Translations under genes and position numbers: made by a program
Origin: Cytospora piceicola
Lineage: Eukaryota > Ascomycota > Sordariomycetes > Diaporthales > Cytosporaceae
Assembly (NCBI GenBank): GCA_023375675.1
Contig: JALQBC010000037.1
Span: forward strand, 124,001 to 188,000
Length of the DNA stretch: 64,000 nucleotides
Direction: 5' to 3'
The notes under the pieces: generated by a model
What the model was told of the DNA's origin: nothing
The model's database searches: none
The model's input: the letters and a program-made list of their open reading frames with translations, nothing else
Shown here: positions 11,355-22,072 of the stretch, piece by piece
How positions within the stretch are numbered: the first letter of the stretch is position 1
Layout: each line of letters opens with the position of its first letter

Positions 11355-12499
11355 GCTTGGGTGCATAGTCGGACTACCCGCGACCTGGGAGTCATGGTAA
11401 ATAAATTTATCTGCCCAAGAGAGAGTACTTCATGGTTGAGATATTCTGGGCTGACGCTGAAGGAACAGAGCTACAGTATAGTTATCAACCGGAACTGAGG
11501 GAGACCTGAACTTCCAGTGTTGTTTCAGTTAGAAGAATTACCAATATGACTTCCCCTACGTCAGTAAGCCTGGAATGTGGCATCCACGGGTTGAGAATCC
11601 AAGTAACAGAGTGATCGGCACGGATATAATCGGGAACGGTACGTGGGTGCTCTGTCCCTGAATCCGGCAGTCTCCCAATGCCAGCCCTACCTAGGTAGTG
11701 CGATGTCAGTTGAGCCTAGCTTACCGTTTCGCGTTCGTTGACTGGGTGTCTACACAGTACTGTTGCATTATCTAGGTAGGAAACGTGAACGTCTTACCAT
11801 GTTTGAGTTGCTAGGACAACTGGATAAACATCGAACCTGGCCAAAAAATAATATCAGGGGACATTTGTACATGACGATCCCGGGACAAACAGTCAAGGGA
11901 AGGGGAGGATTGGACCATTCCTGAGAGCCATGCCCGAATATGTGAAATGGTCAATACGGAAATCTGGAGAGTACGGCCCGGCACAGATATGCTCGCCACA
12001 CAAGACCTGAGGATAGATAGTAAGATCCAAGTCTAACCGTGGCATGATCTCCCAACTGGCCATGGGCGTAACGTCTCAAGGTACGTATTCGTCCAATCTC
12101 CTCTGTTCCCAGGGTATTTTCCTTCTATGCGACTTTATAATGGGAAAATCAGAAAGCATTATGGTGACCACTGAACGCGGAAGGACCGAAACAGGCCCGT
12201 GCCTGTCTCAGTTGTTTCATGAAGGGAACGACCTTCGCATTCCTGACGCAAACGCGTTTTTGCGCGGTACATTGGTGGATGACATTGATTTGGCTACCTA
12301 GGTACTTTTGAATTTTAAGAACAGAAATTCCCATGAGCAGGAGCCTTCCATCATCAACAGAGCTAGTCTTGTCTTCCACATGCGACCAGACCTTGCCTTC
12401 TCACTGATTACTCGGACTTCCAAGGTTACTTTGTCGTCTTCATCGTCACTCGTTCTCATTTGGTGAAGGGTCTCGTTTGCCCTTCGAGGAAAATTCAGG
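11355..12499. other. Intergenic, no gene seen
   Basis: Contains TAGGTAG-type repeat remnants near 11687-11697, 11770-11780 and 12294-12303. The short overlapping frames on both strands have no features. From about 12300 it becomes the promoter and leader of the adhesin-like gene. Confidence 0.45.
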
Positions 12500-15400
12500 A
12501 TGGATTTCTGGGCTCTACTGTGTTTCTGGTGTTTGGCGGTATCTGCAGGATCGCAAAATGCAGTCGGCCCCGGGAAGGTCAACATGAACCAGGATATCTA
12601 TGTTGTAGGCCTCGAGGAGCCTGCGCCGTCTGTTTGCTATTACTACACGTACACTTGGATCGCGACTGAAGGGGCACCATTCACCACACCGCTATACCCT
12701 TCCTGGGAGGAGCCTGGGTATGGGAAACCCCCCACGGGTGGCAGCTATTGTGGGGAGGTTTTGATGCTGATTAACTGACAGATCGAGCCCCACTGGCAAC
12801 TTTCCTGGAGGACCAGGTCAGGGAAACCCTCCTTATGGTTCAACAGCACCACTTGGGCTCTCATCGACCGCCCCCGGGGGAGGTATCATACCCGGCGGAA
12901 GCACAGTTCCTGCGACCACGATTCCAGGCACCAGCCTAACCACCTCCCCCACCGTCGTGCCTTCAGGTACTGTCGGTGCCGGTCCGATTACTCTCGCAGA
13001 AGGAAGAGCCTTCTCCATCGATCTCAACGCCTACCTGACCAGTGCATCTGATGTTGTCCTTTCTATCACGACACAGCCGAATGAAGACTTTATACAGCTA
13101 AACGTGGCTCAGAAAACTCTTACTGGGACTGCTCCGTCGGTAGATTCTGAGCTCACGGTCGCCATCACGATCCTTGCTTCCACCACTACGAACGCGGCTT
13201 ACGCATCGAAGCAGTGGATCGGTGCGAGAGATGCAGGTTATGCCATCAAACTTATCTTTCAGGTTCAACCAGTTACGTCCGTGCCTGTCACAAAAGGGAA
13301 TTCCTTTGCTATCAACTTGAACCGCTACCTCGAGAGTTCATCCGATAATGTGAGCCTTGCCACTGATCCATCCGCGCCTTGGATCACTTACGACTCTGCC
13401 ACGCAGGTGGTATCCGGCACTGTACCTAGCACTTCCGTCGCCGTGGAAACAAACATCACTGTTAATGCTGTCATTAAGAACGGGACCACATACAGCCGGT
13501 TCTTCGTGCTTTCCATCGATCCCGTGCAGTCAATTCCGGAGATCACTGGCAACACTTTCAGTATTCGGTTGAGAGAATACTTGTTGGCTTCTTCTGACAA
13601 TATCACATCTGTCACATTGGACCCCACGGCTTCCTTCATCACCTTCAGCTCTTCCAACGACACGCTCTCTGGTACTGTACCAACGAGTCTGGCCAATGGC
13701 ACAATTCTGGTCACGGTCTTTGCCGGTTCAAAGTCGACGGGCCTTTCCTACTCCTTCCAACTGAGGCTGGATATCTCGGAAATTACCAATACCCCTGCTG
13801 TCGCCATCCCTATTGTGGCATCCAACAACTTCAGTATCAACATGACGCAGTACTTCCCGGCTGCCAGTGTACTCACCGCCATCAGTACTAACCCGACTGT
13901 CAACTGGGTCAATCTGGATTCTTCAGGGAACCGAGTCTATGGCTTAGTACCGGATCTCACTACTGGACCCAATGTGACCATCACGGTCAACGCTTCCTCT
14001 GCGGCCACAAGACGTGCCGCCGCACTATATACCAGGCAATTCACTTTGGAGATCAACGCGGATGACATGCCGTCTTTCAACTTGACACTGGGCAACCAGT
14101 TCACCCTTGACCTTGGCAGGGACCTGTTAAGCGTGCCCGGAGATTACATCACCTCCATCACCAGTGATCCAGACTCCGACTGGCTGGCGTTGGACACCGA
14201 AGGCAACACAGTCACGGGCACGGTTCCAACTACACTAGCTGCCGGGACATCGGTCGTTCTTACGGCCAATTCCCTTGACCCAAATCTGGGCTCATCCTAT
14301 GGGAAGCAGTTCAACCTCGTGATCGCAGCGGGGCAGAATATCACAGTCCCCGTGGTCGTCGGTGATGCGTTTCAAGTCAATTTGACAGACTACCTCCAGA
14401 GTTCTGGTGATTCTATCCAGCCCCTCACTGTCAGTCCGGACGTCGACTGGGTGCAGCTAAACACTACTGTACCACCTTACGTGTTTGGTACCGTCCCGTC
14501 AGACTTCGCCGGGTCTGATGTCAATATTACTGTGAGCGTTGTGTCCCAGACAACCGGCCTCACATACTCCATCCTCGTGATACTGGAGGTATTCCAAAGC
14601 GCGTCCGTCGTGCCCTTTGGAAATTCGAATACTTTCTTCCTCAATTTGGTCCCTCTACTGAAAACGAGTCTGGACCTGGTTGATTCGATTCAGACTTTCC
14701 CCACAGCTGATTGGGTTATTTTCGACAAGGCTGGCAGATCGATTTCGGGGACGGTCCCAGCCGACACGCCTGATGGCTCGACGGTCAATGTTACCGTCAA
14801 CGCTCGGACTACGAGTGCAAATGCCGCCGCCGATTACGAGCGGGTATTCAACAAGATCATATCATCCCGTCAAACAACCTCTTCCGAGTACTCGGTGCTG
14901 GTCTCCCTGCAGATTCCTGACCAGGCTGACGTCAACACCACAAGCTCGTCCACCTCGGTTTCTTCTTCGAAATCGGTGATAGCATCCACTGCATCTTCCT
15001 CGAGCTTAGCCCCAACCAGCGCTTCTTCTACCACGCAGGCCTCTTCAGCCACACAGGCACCTACCAGCGCTGCTGCGACAACTACTCAAAGTTCCCAAGC
15101 TTCCTCGGTAGCTTCGAGTCAGAGGGCTTCATCTGTATCCTCAGCGCAAAGCTCAAGCTCCGCTGCTGCGTCGTCATCTGCGGCTGCTTCATCTTCTGCG
15201 GCTGCTTCATCTTCTGCAGCTGCTTCATCTTCTGCGGCTGCTTCATCTTCTGCGGCTGCTTCATCTTCTGCGGCTGCTTCATCTTCCGCGGCTTCTACGC
15301 CTTTGGCAACAACCAGTACGTATCTCCATCTCTCCGCCCTGAGTAGCCCTTTCCCCTCCCTTGTCTTGAGTAGCCCGCCTGTTATTTCTTTAGTTTTATT

Positions 15401-15506
15401 CGCAGCACCAGCCCTACGGATCCCATTCCGTGTAGTTTTATTCATGGCCTCTCGAGTAATTCTTTATATCGAGCTCCGCAAGTGCCCTCGATCAGACGGA
15501 CACTAA
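12500..15506 (+). CDS. Secreted adhesin-like protein with seven tandem ~90-aa repeats and a Ser/Ala stalk
   Basis: Exon 1 (12500-12717) encodes a signal peptide (MDFWALLCFWCLAVSAGSQ). A 64-nt phase-2 intron (donor GTATGG, acceptor CAG at 12781) leads into exon 2, which runs open to 15506; together ~980 codons. After a Gly/Pro/Thr linker, about residues 145-780 hold seven units. Each opens with a (G/S)NxFxxxLxxYL-like strand and ends with W(I/V)xxDxxxxxxSGTVP, resembling bacterial-type putative Ig or cadherin-like beta-sandwich modules. Many NxS/T sites are present. Then comes a Ser-rich stalk with an 18-bp repeat encoding SSSAAA (about 15168-15293). The listed stop is probably not the true end: a donor-like GTACGT sits at about 15315, and Ser/Thr-rich coding sense continues downstream in shifted frames. 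Cell-wall adhesion is inferred from architecture only. Confidence 0.65.
15168..15293 (+). repeat. 18-bp tandem repeat (TCATCTTCTGCGGCTGCT-type), about 7 copies
   Basis: Near-identical units coding SSSAAA in the adhesin stalk; occasional synonymous changes are visible between copies. Likely to vary in copy number between strains. Confidence 0.85.
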
Positions 15507-16820
15507 TGGAGGACGATCTTCGTTACAAATACCGAGTCCAACTTCAACAATAGCTTCGTCGAATACACTGAGCAACAACGAGGGGTATACTTCCCCCATT
15601 ACGTCTTCCAGCTCTCCAGGTCGAGGGCCCAGGCGTCAACCAGTCTGCGGGTTGGGTCGGGTTCTGAGGGACAAGTGGATCCCAACTCTAAATCACTACG
15701 TGTTTACAATCCACCGCATCTTATGGGGGTGAGGTTTCGAACAGAGCAGCCTCCTCCCAGCCTGCTCCAGCCTCCCAGGGGCAGATCTCGACTAGCAGCG
15801 CAGTTCTGGCCTTGGCTTCAGCCTCACCCACAGTCCGGAGTGCAGGTTCGATACCTTTTTCGCCTCACCAACTTCGATGTTTGGAGGCCAACCATATTCT
15901 TAAGTGGGTGGGAACATCTACTTCAAGCGCGGTCCCTACCACAGACTTCAATGTGGCCGGAAGCCCAACTTCTCCCTAAGCGGAAAGCACAACAATTTCG
16001 TCGCTACAGATATCCACATCTGGGATCCAGGCCACTTTCTACATCAACAAGTCCCAGACAACGCCTATCATCAAAACATCGTCTGGAATAACAGCTCTCG
16101 TTGGCATAATGTGCTCCGTGTCTTCCACCCAGCAATTCGCCTCTGCTGCATCCTCCCATATCGCGTCGAGCCCAGACCAGCACACCCACTTTGCTGTTTC
16201 CGTCACAATCTTCACTTGCACCTCAGAGCGACAGTACCACAGTTTCATTCTCAATTTCAGCTTTCTCTAACAACTTCTTAGCCACCACGACGCCCATACC
16301 GACGACAACCACACCAGCACAAATAACGACGACGACCACACCAGCTCAAACAACGACGACTACCACCACAACCTCGCGAGCTCAAACGACAACGACAACG
16401 ACCACTCCTGCCCAGACTACAACGACAACCACAACAACAATTCCAGCTCAAACGACAACAACCACAACGACAACAACCACAACCACAACAACCACAACCA
16501 CAACTACTACAACGACAACGACCACGCGAGCGACAACGACTACAACAACGACGACAACAACGACTACGCCAGCTCCGACGACGACGACGACAACGACGAC
16601 GACGACGACGACAACGACGACGACAACTACGCCAGCTCCGACGACGACGACGACATCCACGACGACAACAACGACTACGCCAGCTCCGACGACGACGACG
16701 ACAACGACGACGACAACTACGCCAGCTCCGACAACAACCACAACCACAACAACTACACCGGCCCAAACAACAACCACAACGACTACAACGACAACATCCT
16801 CGCGAGCTTCGGGTACTTAA
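15507..16820 (+). pseudogene. Fragmented Ser/Thr-rich stalk continuing the adhesin gene
   Basis: Ser/Thr/Ala/Pro-rich reading sense continues in several frames: for example 15471-15640, 15740-15850, 15910-15980, 15990-16260 and finally 16191-16820. The switches leave no room for normal introns in every case. The last segment encodes long Thr runs broken by PAP, PAQ and SRA blocks, then stops with TAA at 16818-16820. No GPI signal or membrane anchor is visible. Either the 3' half has decayed by frameshifts in a repeat-rich stalk, or it contains several introns I cannot resolve. Assembly error in low-complexity sequence is a third option. Confidence 0.45.
16301..16800 (+). repeat. ACN-triplet low-complexity tract encoding poly-threonine
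   Basis: About 500 bp of almost pure ACN triplets (ACG, ACA, ACC, ACT) with interspersed CCAGCTCCG and CCAGCTCAA blocks. The mixed synonymous codons suggest selection or old expansion rather than a fresh single-triplet microsatellite. Minus-strand frames through it are artefacts. Confidence 0.85.
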
Positions 16821-17130
16821 AGGCTGCGTAAGCTAGTATTGCAACTCACGGTTACGTCCTACTTTGCTTTACTAACTCTATTTATCACGTTCTTCTCCCT
16901 TTGCATCCAATATTTACACAAAACTACAATATATCGCTTCGATGTTATAAGCCTTATTGAATTATATCTTACTCTTCTTTAGTAGTTTCATCTTCTGTAG
17001 TCGCTACTAGCACCGACTCAAGCGTATTTATACAAGCAGCTCTAGTGCTTTAGATAGTAGCCTAGCGAGTCTAACTGTTAACTCGCCAGCCAGACTGTTT
17101 AAATTAGAGGGGGTGTGGAGAGTAGGTAAG
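16821..17130. repeat. ~310-bp dispersed repeat, intact copy (empty site for the Copia insertion)
   Basis: Matches 21814-21874 joined to 46748-47010. Shared landmarks are AACTCACGGTTACGT, TTACTAAC, a CAATATTTACAC-like block, CGACTCAAGCGTATTTATA, the GTTAACTCGCCAGCCAGAC-like block and the start of a GTAAGTAA microsatellite. The other copy is split by the retrotransposon block at CTAAC, which here is uninterrupted at 16872-16876. This copy has normal base composition, whereas the right part of the other copy is heavily C-to-T mutated. The fixed left boundary and simple-repeat tail suggest a SINE-like or other short dispersed element, but I see no clear Pol III boxes. Confidence 0.75.
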
Positions 17131-17347
17131 TAAGTAAGTAGGCAAGTATGTAAGTAGGTAAGTAAGTATGTAGGTAAGTAAGTAGGTAGGTAAGTAAATA
17201 GGTAGGTAAGTAAGTAGGTAGGTAAGGAAGTAGGTAGGTAAGTAAGTAAGTAGGTAAGTAGGTAGGTAGGTAAGTAAGTAAGTAGGTAAGTAGGTAGGTA
17301 GGTAGGTAAGTAAGTAGGTAAGTAGGTAGGTAGGTAGGTAAGTAAGT
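17123..17347. repeat. (GTAA/GTAG)n microsatellite
   Basis: About 225 bp of alternating GTAA and GTAG tetranucleotides, attached to the right end of the ~310-bp repeat. Minus-strand frames reading LTYLPTY are artefacts of it. Confidence 0.95.
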
Positions 17348-17508
17348 CGTGCACTTGGATTTCGGGCACTCCAGTAGGACTCGACTCTTGAGTAGTTTAC
17401 ACCAGTACGATCACATTCATCAAGTTCATAGATCACATGTTTATCGGGGGGTCTTGAGTGAAAGTAGGTAGTCCCCGCAAATGACAATCCGCCCCGGCCA
17501 TCAAAACA

Positions 17509-18613
17509 CTAGGGTACGGCATCCTGCGATCCTTGTCTGCCAGGCACCGAGGTCATGTCCTTCGCATCACCCACAATTCTCAGAACATGGTTGATCTTTT
17601 GGCCAAGATATCTCCACGTCTCGAGTGATTGGTCGCGGTGCTCGCGAAAGTCCTTTTGGAGCTTGTCAAGCTGCTCTCTGAGGTTGATGATGTCCTTGCG
17701 GATGTCGCGGGAGAGTCTACCTTCATACTCGGGAGACATGGACATCGAATTGGATGGATCGTAGCCTCCCGAACGGGCTCCACAGGGGGTTTGACGCTGT
17801 GGCATACCATCCTCGTATCCTTTGACGCATCCCGCTTACGCTTTAGGGAAGCAGGTAGAGTGCTTGAACATGAGGTAGACGGCTCCACATCCAAACCGGC
17901 GTCGATGGATGTGTCCACACAAACAGGGACATCGGCATTGTCGTGTGCCGTAGACTCTTCAGGCTGTTGGTCGTTGTCAACGGAGGTTAAAACCTGGGCA
18001 CTATGTTGCGACACTCTGCATCCAGACACTCTGCATCCAGACACTCTGCATCCGAATCGGCGTCACTGTGTACTGTAGACTCTCCAGGCTGTTGGTCTTT
18101 CTCGAGGTCGCTCTCGAAGGTCAACAGTGGGAGCGGACCCATTCTGCGATACTCCGCGTCCGAAATCGAGTCGGTATCGATCTGTGCTGTAGACTCTTGA
18201 GGTTGTTGGTTGCCGTCATCGTTGTTGGAACTGGAACCCACCGCCCCTACATTAATGGACTCGTCACCCGGCTGTCCTTCAGCCTCAGCCGTCTCCTTCT
18301 TGATCCGGACCGTAACAGCAGGGCCAGGATGATCGACCATCGACTCGGTCACTTGAGCATTGTCCATCAACATCTTGAATAGACGGGTGAATTTGTAGCC
18401 GGGAGACATTACTCGAATCGCTTCGAATGCCAACCGCTCGATCTTCGACCCATACTTCAGGAGCTTCCGGCATGTCTCAATGTACACGTCCTGATCTGAG
18501 ACATCGACTTTGTATTTGTTGGTGGATTGGGGAGACCCATCGGCTGGGGTGGACTCCCTAGTGGCCTCAGGAGGCTTCCTCAATGTGGAGGACTTGTTGA
18601 TGGGGGTAGACAT
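17509..18613 (-). pseudogene. EAxRVMS-family coiled-coil protein, frame broken or intron structure unresolved
   Basis: The minus-strand ATG at 18613 (MSTPINKSSTLRK) opens a 208-codon frame with the family motif LAFEAIRVMSPGYKF at about residues 63-77, followed by a DxPGPxVxVxxK segment. These are shared with the protein at 49588. Two QQPxEST repeats follow. The frame stops at 17987 after a 15-bp repeat coding DAECL. A third QQPEEST repeat continues in another frame (to about 17811, with KRKRDASKDTR), and a convincing coiled coil (LSRDIRKDIINLREQLDKL) lies in a third frame ending at 17509. I found no intron that joins the second and third frames with correct phase, so frameshift decay is favoured. 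Function unknown. Confidence 0.55.
18007..18054 (-). repeat. 15-bp tandem repeat coding DAECL, about 3 copies
   Basis: GACACTCTGCATCCA is repeated on the plus strand, within the minus-strand EAxRVMS-family gene and right where its first frame is lost. Confidence 0.85.
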
Positions 18614-19774
18614 CTTCGCCGGGACGGGTTCTTGGTCGAGTAGACTTGTTGATCAAGGAAGGATTCCACACTGGACCGAGTAAGACTTTTCTGCCTTGTT
18701 ATTGACGCGTTGCTCGTTCTAGAGACGCGTCTGAAAAGTCGAAAGTGTTGTGGAAGATCAATCGATGGGAGTGGTGAAGGATGGCTGAGGACCCAAGTAT
18801 GGTTGGTGGTGGGGTGTTTGAACAGTGCAACAAACGATGAGAGAGAAGATGGAGGGAGAAGATTAGTCTGGCTTTCAATGGCCTAACCAATGCATCTCCT
18901 TGAGTGGAAGGTACTGCAACGAAATAGTTGTTATGGGTGCAACAGGCCACGGCAGCCAATGTCTTCAACGGCGGTGAGGCTCACTTTGGGTACCTACCTA
19001 GGTACTTAAGTAGGTACTTAAGTAATCAATTACCGATGTAGAAATATCGAAGGAGCAGTGCTAGTCACTGTGAAGTCACTGTCTAAGCTCCTGAGAACGA
19101 GGAACTATCCGTCCCAAAAACCTGCATCGCTCCTTCCTTGATATTACTGCAATATCACAGCAATATCACAGTAATATCAGCGCTCTTTTTATTTAGAGTA
19201 AAGAAAACTTTTGACCATTAAACAGCGTAAATCGGTTAACTAGAATTATTCCTGTTAAGTAGCTAGTTAATGCACTTGAAGCAGTGCTTTTCTTGAAATA
19301 ATCACCTTGCAGCTCTTTTGAGATACGACGGTGTGCTTAGGTACCTAGGTACCTAGGTAGGTTCTTGGCCTGCCGACGAAATATTCCGCTCTCCAGAATT
19401 ACCTCTGCTGCAGGTACATTACATGAAATTGCCTAGGTGTTTTGGCGCCTGCGGCAATACCTACCTACCTAGGTAATTAACTAATTTGGTAGGTACGCAC
19501 TCTAGCACCCGAGCACGTACCTGAGATAAGCCACTGGATTGCGGGTGTTGCTCGATATATTTCAACAGGCAGCCTCTCCTTTCCTCCCATCCTTGTTTCG
19601 TAGTATCGCACCAAAAGCACCGGTCTCACCACCCCGTCAAGCATCTTCTTTGATTGCTTCTAATGCAGTCTACAACACGGAAACAGACAAAAGTCAACAA
19701 ATTCAATCAAGCCCAAGCCTAAGGTTTGTCTCTTGTCTCACCACTGGTCGTCTACATTTGCTAAATTTGTCTAG
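18614..19774. other. Intergenic with several TAGGTAC/TTAAGTA palindromic repeats
   Basis: No gene seen. Dense CTAGGTAC-type repeats occur at about 18989-19025, 19340-19362 and 19460-19495. Three copies of an ATATCACAGTAAT-like motif lie at about 19140-19180. The left part is the promoter of the minus-strand gene, and the right part leads into the membrane-protein pseudogene. Confidence 0.5.
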
Positions 19775-20949
19775 ATGGCCTCTCCACCTCGAATCCCCCC
19801 CCCCCCTCGTGGATCTTGGTCCTGCCCACGGTGAGACTGTTCCCCAGCTTCATCAGCCCCAAAAGAGACACAATCCTGTGGGTGTTCCCTCGTTCCTCCT
19901 GTGATACTATGTAGCTGTGTTGCTGATAGATATCTAGCACAACGGTCAGCCCACGACAAAGAAACAAAGATGCTGTTTTAACGACAGCAACGTCCCCACC
20001 CAGGCCAATGTCACCCAGGAAACTGTCAATAATGGCGATAAGCCTGGCACCGGTACTGAGCCTCGCCAAGTACCCAGGAGTGTCGACTCCCATATCCCCG
20101 TCAACGCTACGAGCTACAAGCACGCGTTGACTGTGGACTCTTCGAGAGACCACGGTGGCCCCAATGCTGCTGCTAATACTGGTCGCGGTATGACAGATTA
20201 CATCAAGGGGTTGACGGTCCACTGGGTAGCTCAACCGCCCCCCTGGCTGCGTAGCGCCGGGCCCCGTTTCCAGGACTTCAAGGCTCGACGTCCTGACCTT
20301 AGCGACAATGAATTGCGGGCCGCCCACACTGACAAATCGACTGTGCCCAACCCCTCTAAACCATTCCAAGTCGTGCTAAAGGACCAGTTCATTATTCAAT
20401 CCATTGTCGAGGAGGTACGTTCGCAGGATCAAGTCGTTGAGTTCAAAAAGGCGTACCATGTCTACCACGGAAATTCTGCAGACTCGTGGAACTCAATACT
20501 ATGATCGATAACGAGGTACTGAACGTTTTGTTCATGTGCATTGGTACAATCAGCATAGATGGATGCGAATTTGGCGCCAACAAGAAGGAGTCGGACGGTA
20601 ACACGATGGTTGCGGATACTTGGTACAGTAGACGAATACTCGATGGGACAGCGGGATTGGGCCCCATAACCAACATGCAGAATCGTAACCTGAAACGAAG
20701 GCGACATTTTCAGCATTCTAGTTCCCTTCTTTGTCGACATGCACTTCACCTGCGTCTACATCAACTTCCGGTACAAGATTGTCCTAATCATGGACTCTAT
20801 CCTGAGCAACGAAAGATGACATTCCTGGCTATGACTAGGCTCTGGCTAATCAGACTCATGCCTGATAACCAGAGGTTGACAGGATGGGTCTTCAAGGGGT
20901 TCAGGTGTCGTCAACAGAATAATTCGATAGACAGCGGAATCTACTGCTA
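19775..20949 (+). pseudogene. Membrane-protein gene with several single-base frameshifts
   Basis: The ATG at 19775 opens MASPPRIPPPPRG, ending at a possible donor GTGAGA near 19830. From about 19970 an extracellular-type sequence runs in one frame (NVTQ, NATSYKHALTVDSSRD, WVAQPPPWLRSAGPRF) to a stop at 20504. The sense continues without a gap after a one-base shift (MIDNEVLNVLFMCIGTISI). It shifts again near 20700 into a hydrophobic segment (FSILVPFFVDMHFTCVYI), and again at about 20817 into MTFLAMTRLWLIRLMPD. These joins leave no room for introns, so I read them as indels. A further fragment (RFKTRYGEDSFWPYNLGG) follows at 21060-21120. Family unknown; large fungal plasma-membrane proteins have this kind of layout. 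Confidence 0.5.
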
Positions 20950-21813
20950 ATGAATGCTCTATACGTCACACTTAGCACGAGTCCTGAATAATACAGCGGT
21001 TATGATATCGGTCGAACCCGGTATCTGTTAGCGGCTATCCTTCTTAACGGGGGTTTCCGTGGCCGCTTCAAGACTCGTTACGGAGAAGATTCGTTCTGGC
21101 CGTATAACCTTGGAGGGTCTACGTTCTGGCTATTGGGGACCTGTTGTTGGTTTTGCGGAGGTTTGGTATGTTCTCGGGCTGTGTTATTGAGTTCAGGGCC
21201 TGTCGATAGGATCATTATCTTCAGAAATAGACGACGAACATTCCACTTGATACCACGCGGTGACTCGGGCCTGCTAATAAGGCTCGAATTTCTTAGGGAA
21301 CGGTGTCTACAGAGCTGTGATCAGGTCCAGGAAAGCGATTCGTAGTGGAAGTCTTCGGCCTTCTGCTGGGCCTTTGCTACCTCTTCGTTCTCTGCATACG
21401 AAATAAGTGAGCCCCGGATATTCTAAGGAGACATACCGGATTGAACATTGTCAAAAAGGTGATTGCCAAGGCTGCAAGTTCTTTCAGGAACGGCATGGAT
21501 GGCAAAGCGCTGGAGATATTGGCAGGCATATTTGTGATATATGATGAGACTTTCTCATCTGCGATCGAAAATTTCTGGACAGCCTCGTCTGAGCGTTTAG
21601 CTGTCCTAACCTTCGTCCCAATCTAATATAAGAGTGTCATAGTGCGCGGCAGTGTATTCTCTTTCTACAAGTACGAGCACATCCACAGTCCGTATTGCTG
21701 GCTAGGGACCTGGAAACTACGCTGAACTGTGTTTATTTTGTTGCAATCCTAGGTGTTGCCCTCCTGGCCCCTACACTTGCACAGCTTACAGTAGATTTAT
21801 AAATAAACCACAT
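20950..21813. other. Remnant coding fragments next to the retrotransposon block
   Basis: Short plus-strand segments keep protein-like composition (about 21055-21160; 21441-21626 with KKVIAKAASSFRNGMDG and EILAGIFVIYD). They are probably the 3' end of the decayed membrane-protein gene. Base composition is normal; RIP-type mutation begins only near 22080. Confidence 0.35.
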
Positions 21814-21874
21814 AGGCTGCGGTCGTAAGCTGGTAATCCCAACTCACGGTTACGTTTTTTTCTACTCTACTAAC
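21814..21874. repeat. Left part of the second ~310-bp repeat copy, ending in target duplication
   Basis: GTAAGCTGGTAATCCCAACT and the following CACGGTTACGT match 16826-16857. It ends with CTAAC (21870-21874), directly before the left LTR; the rest of this repeat copy resumes at 46748. Confidence 0.75.
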
Positions 21875-22072
21875 TGTTGGTAGGGCTTGGGGTGATATAA
21901 GTACGATCGATCGTACAGTCTGTTAGCTTGGGGTTATGTGTATATTCTCTAGGTTTAAAGCTATCTACAGGCCTAGTATAGAAACCTATCTATAGGCTAG
22001 GCGGCTTAACAGTTCTACCGCTTTACCGAAACGGTAGGCCTAACCGCCTGCCTAATCAAACAGCGTTCTATA
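21875..22072 (-). repeat. LTR of outer Copia element (left; 3' LTR of the minus-strand element)
   Basis: Starts TGTTGGTAGGG and ends TTCTATA; the terminal CA is presumably changed to TA by RIP. 198 bp, the same length as the right LTR. GC content is clearly higher than in the right LTR. Confidence 0.85.

Noticed and set aside
16278..16777. Minus-strand Arg/Cys-rich and Val-rich frames
   Set aside because: Antisense readings of the ACN triplet tract that encodes poly-Thr on the plus strand.
17028..17487. Minus-strand frames reading [11 protein letters not shown]
   Set aside because: Pure translation of the GTAA/GTAG microsatellite; no conserved flanks.
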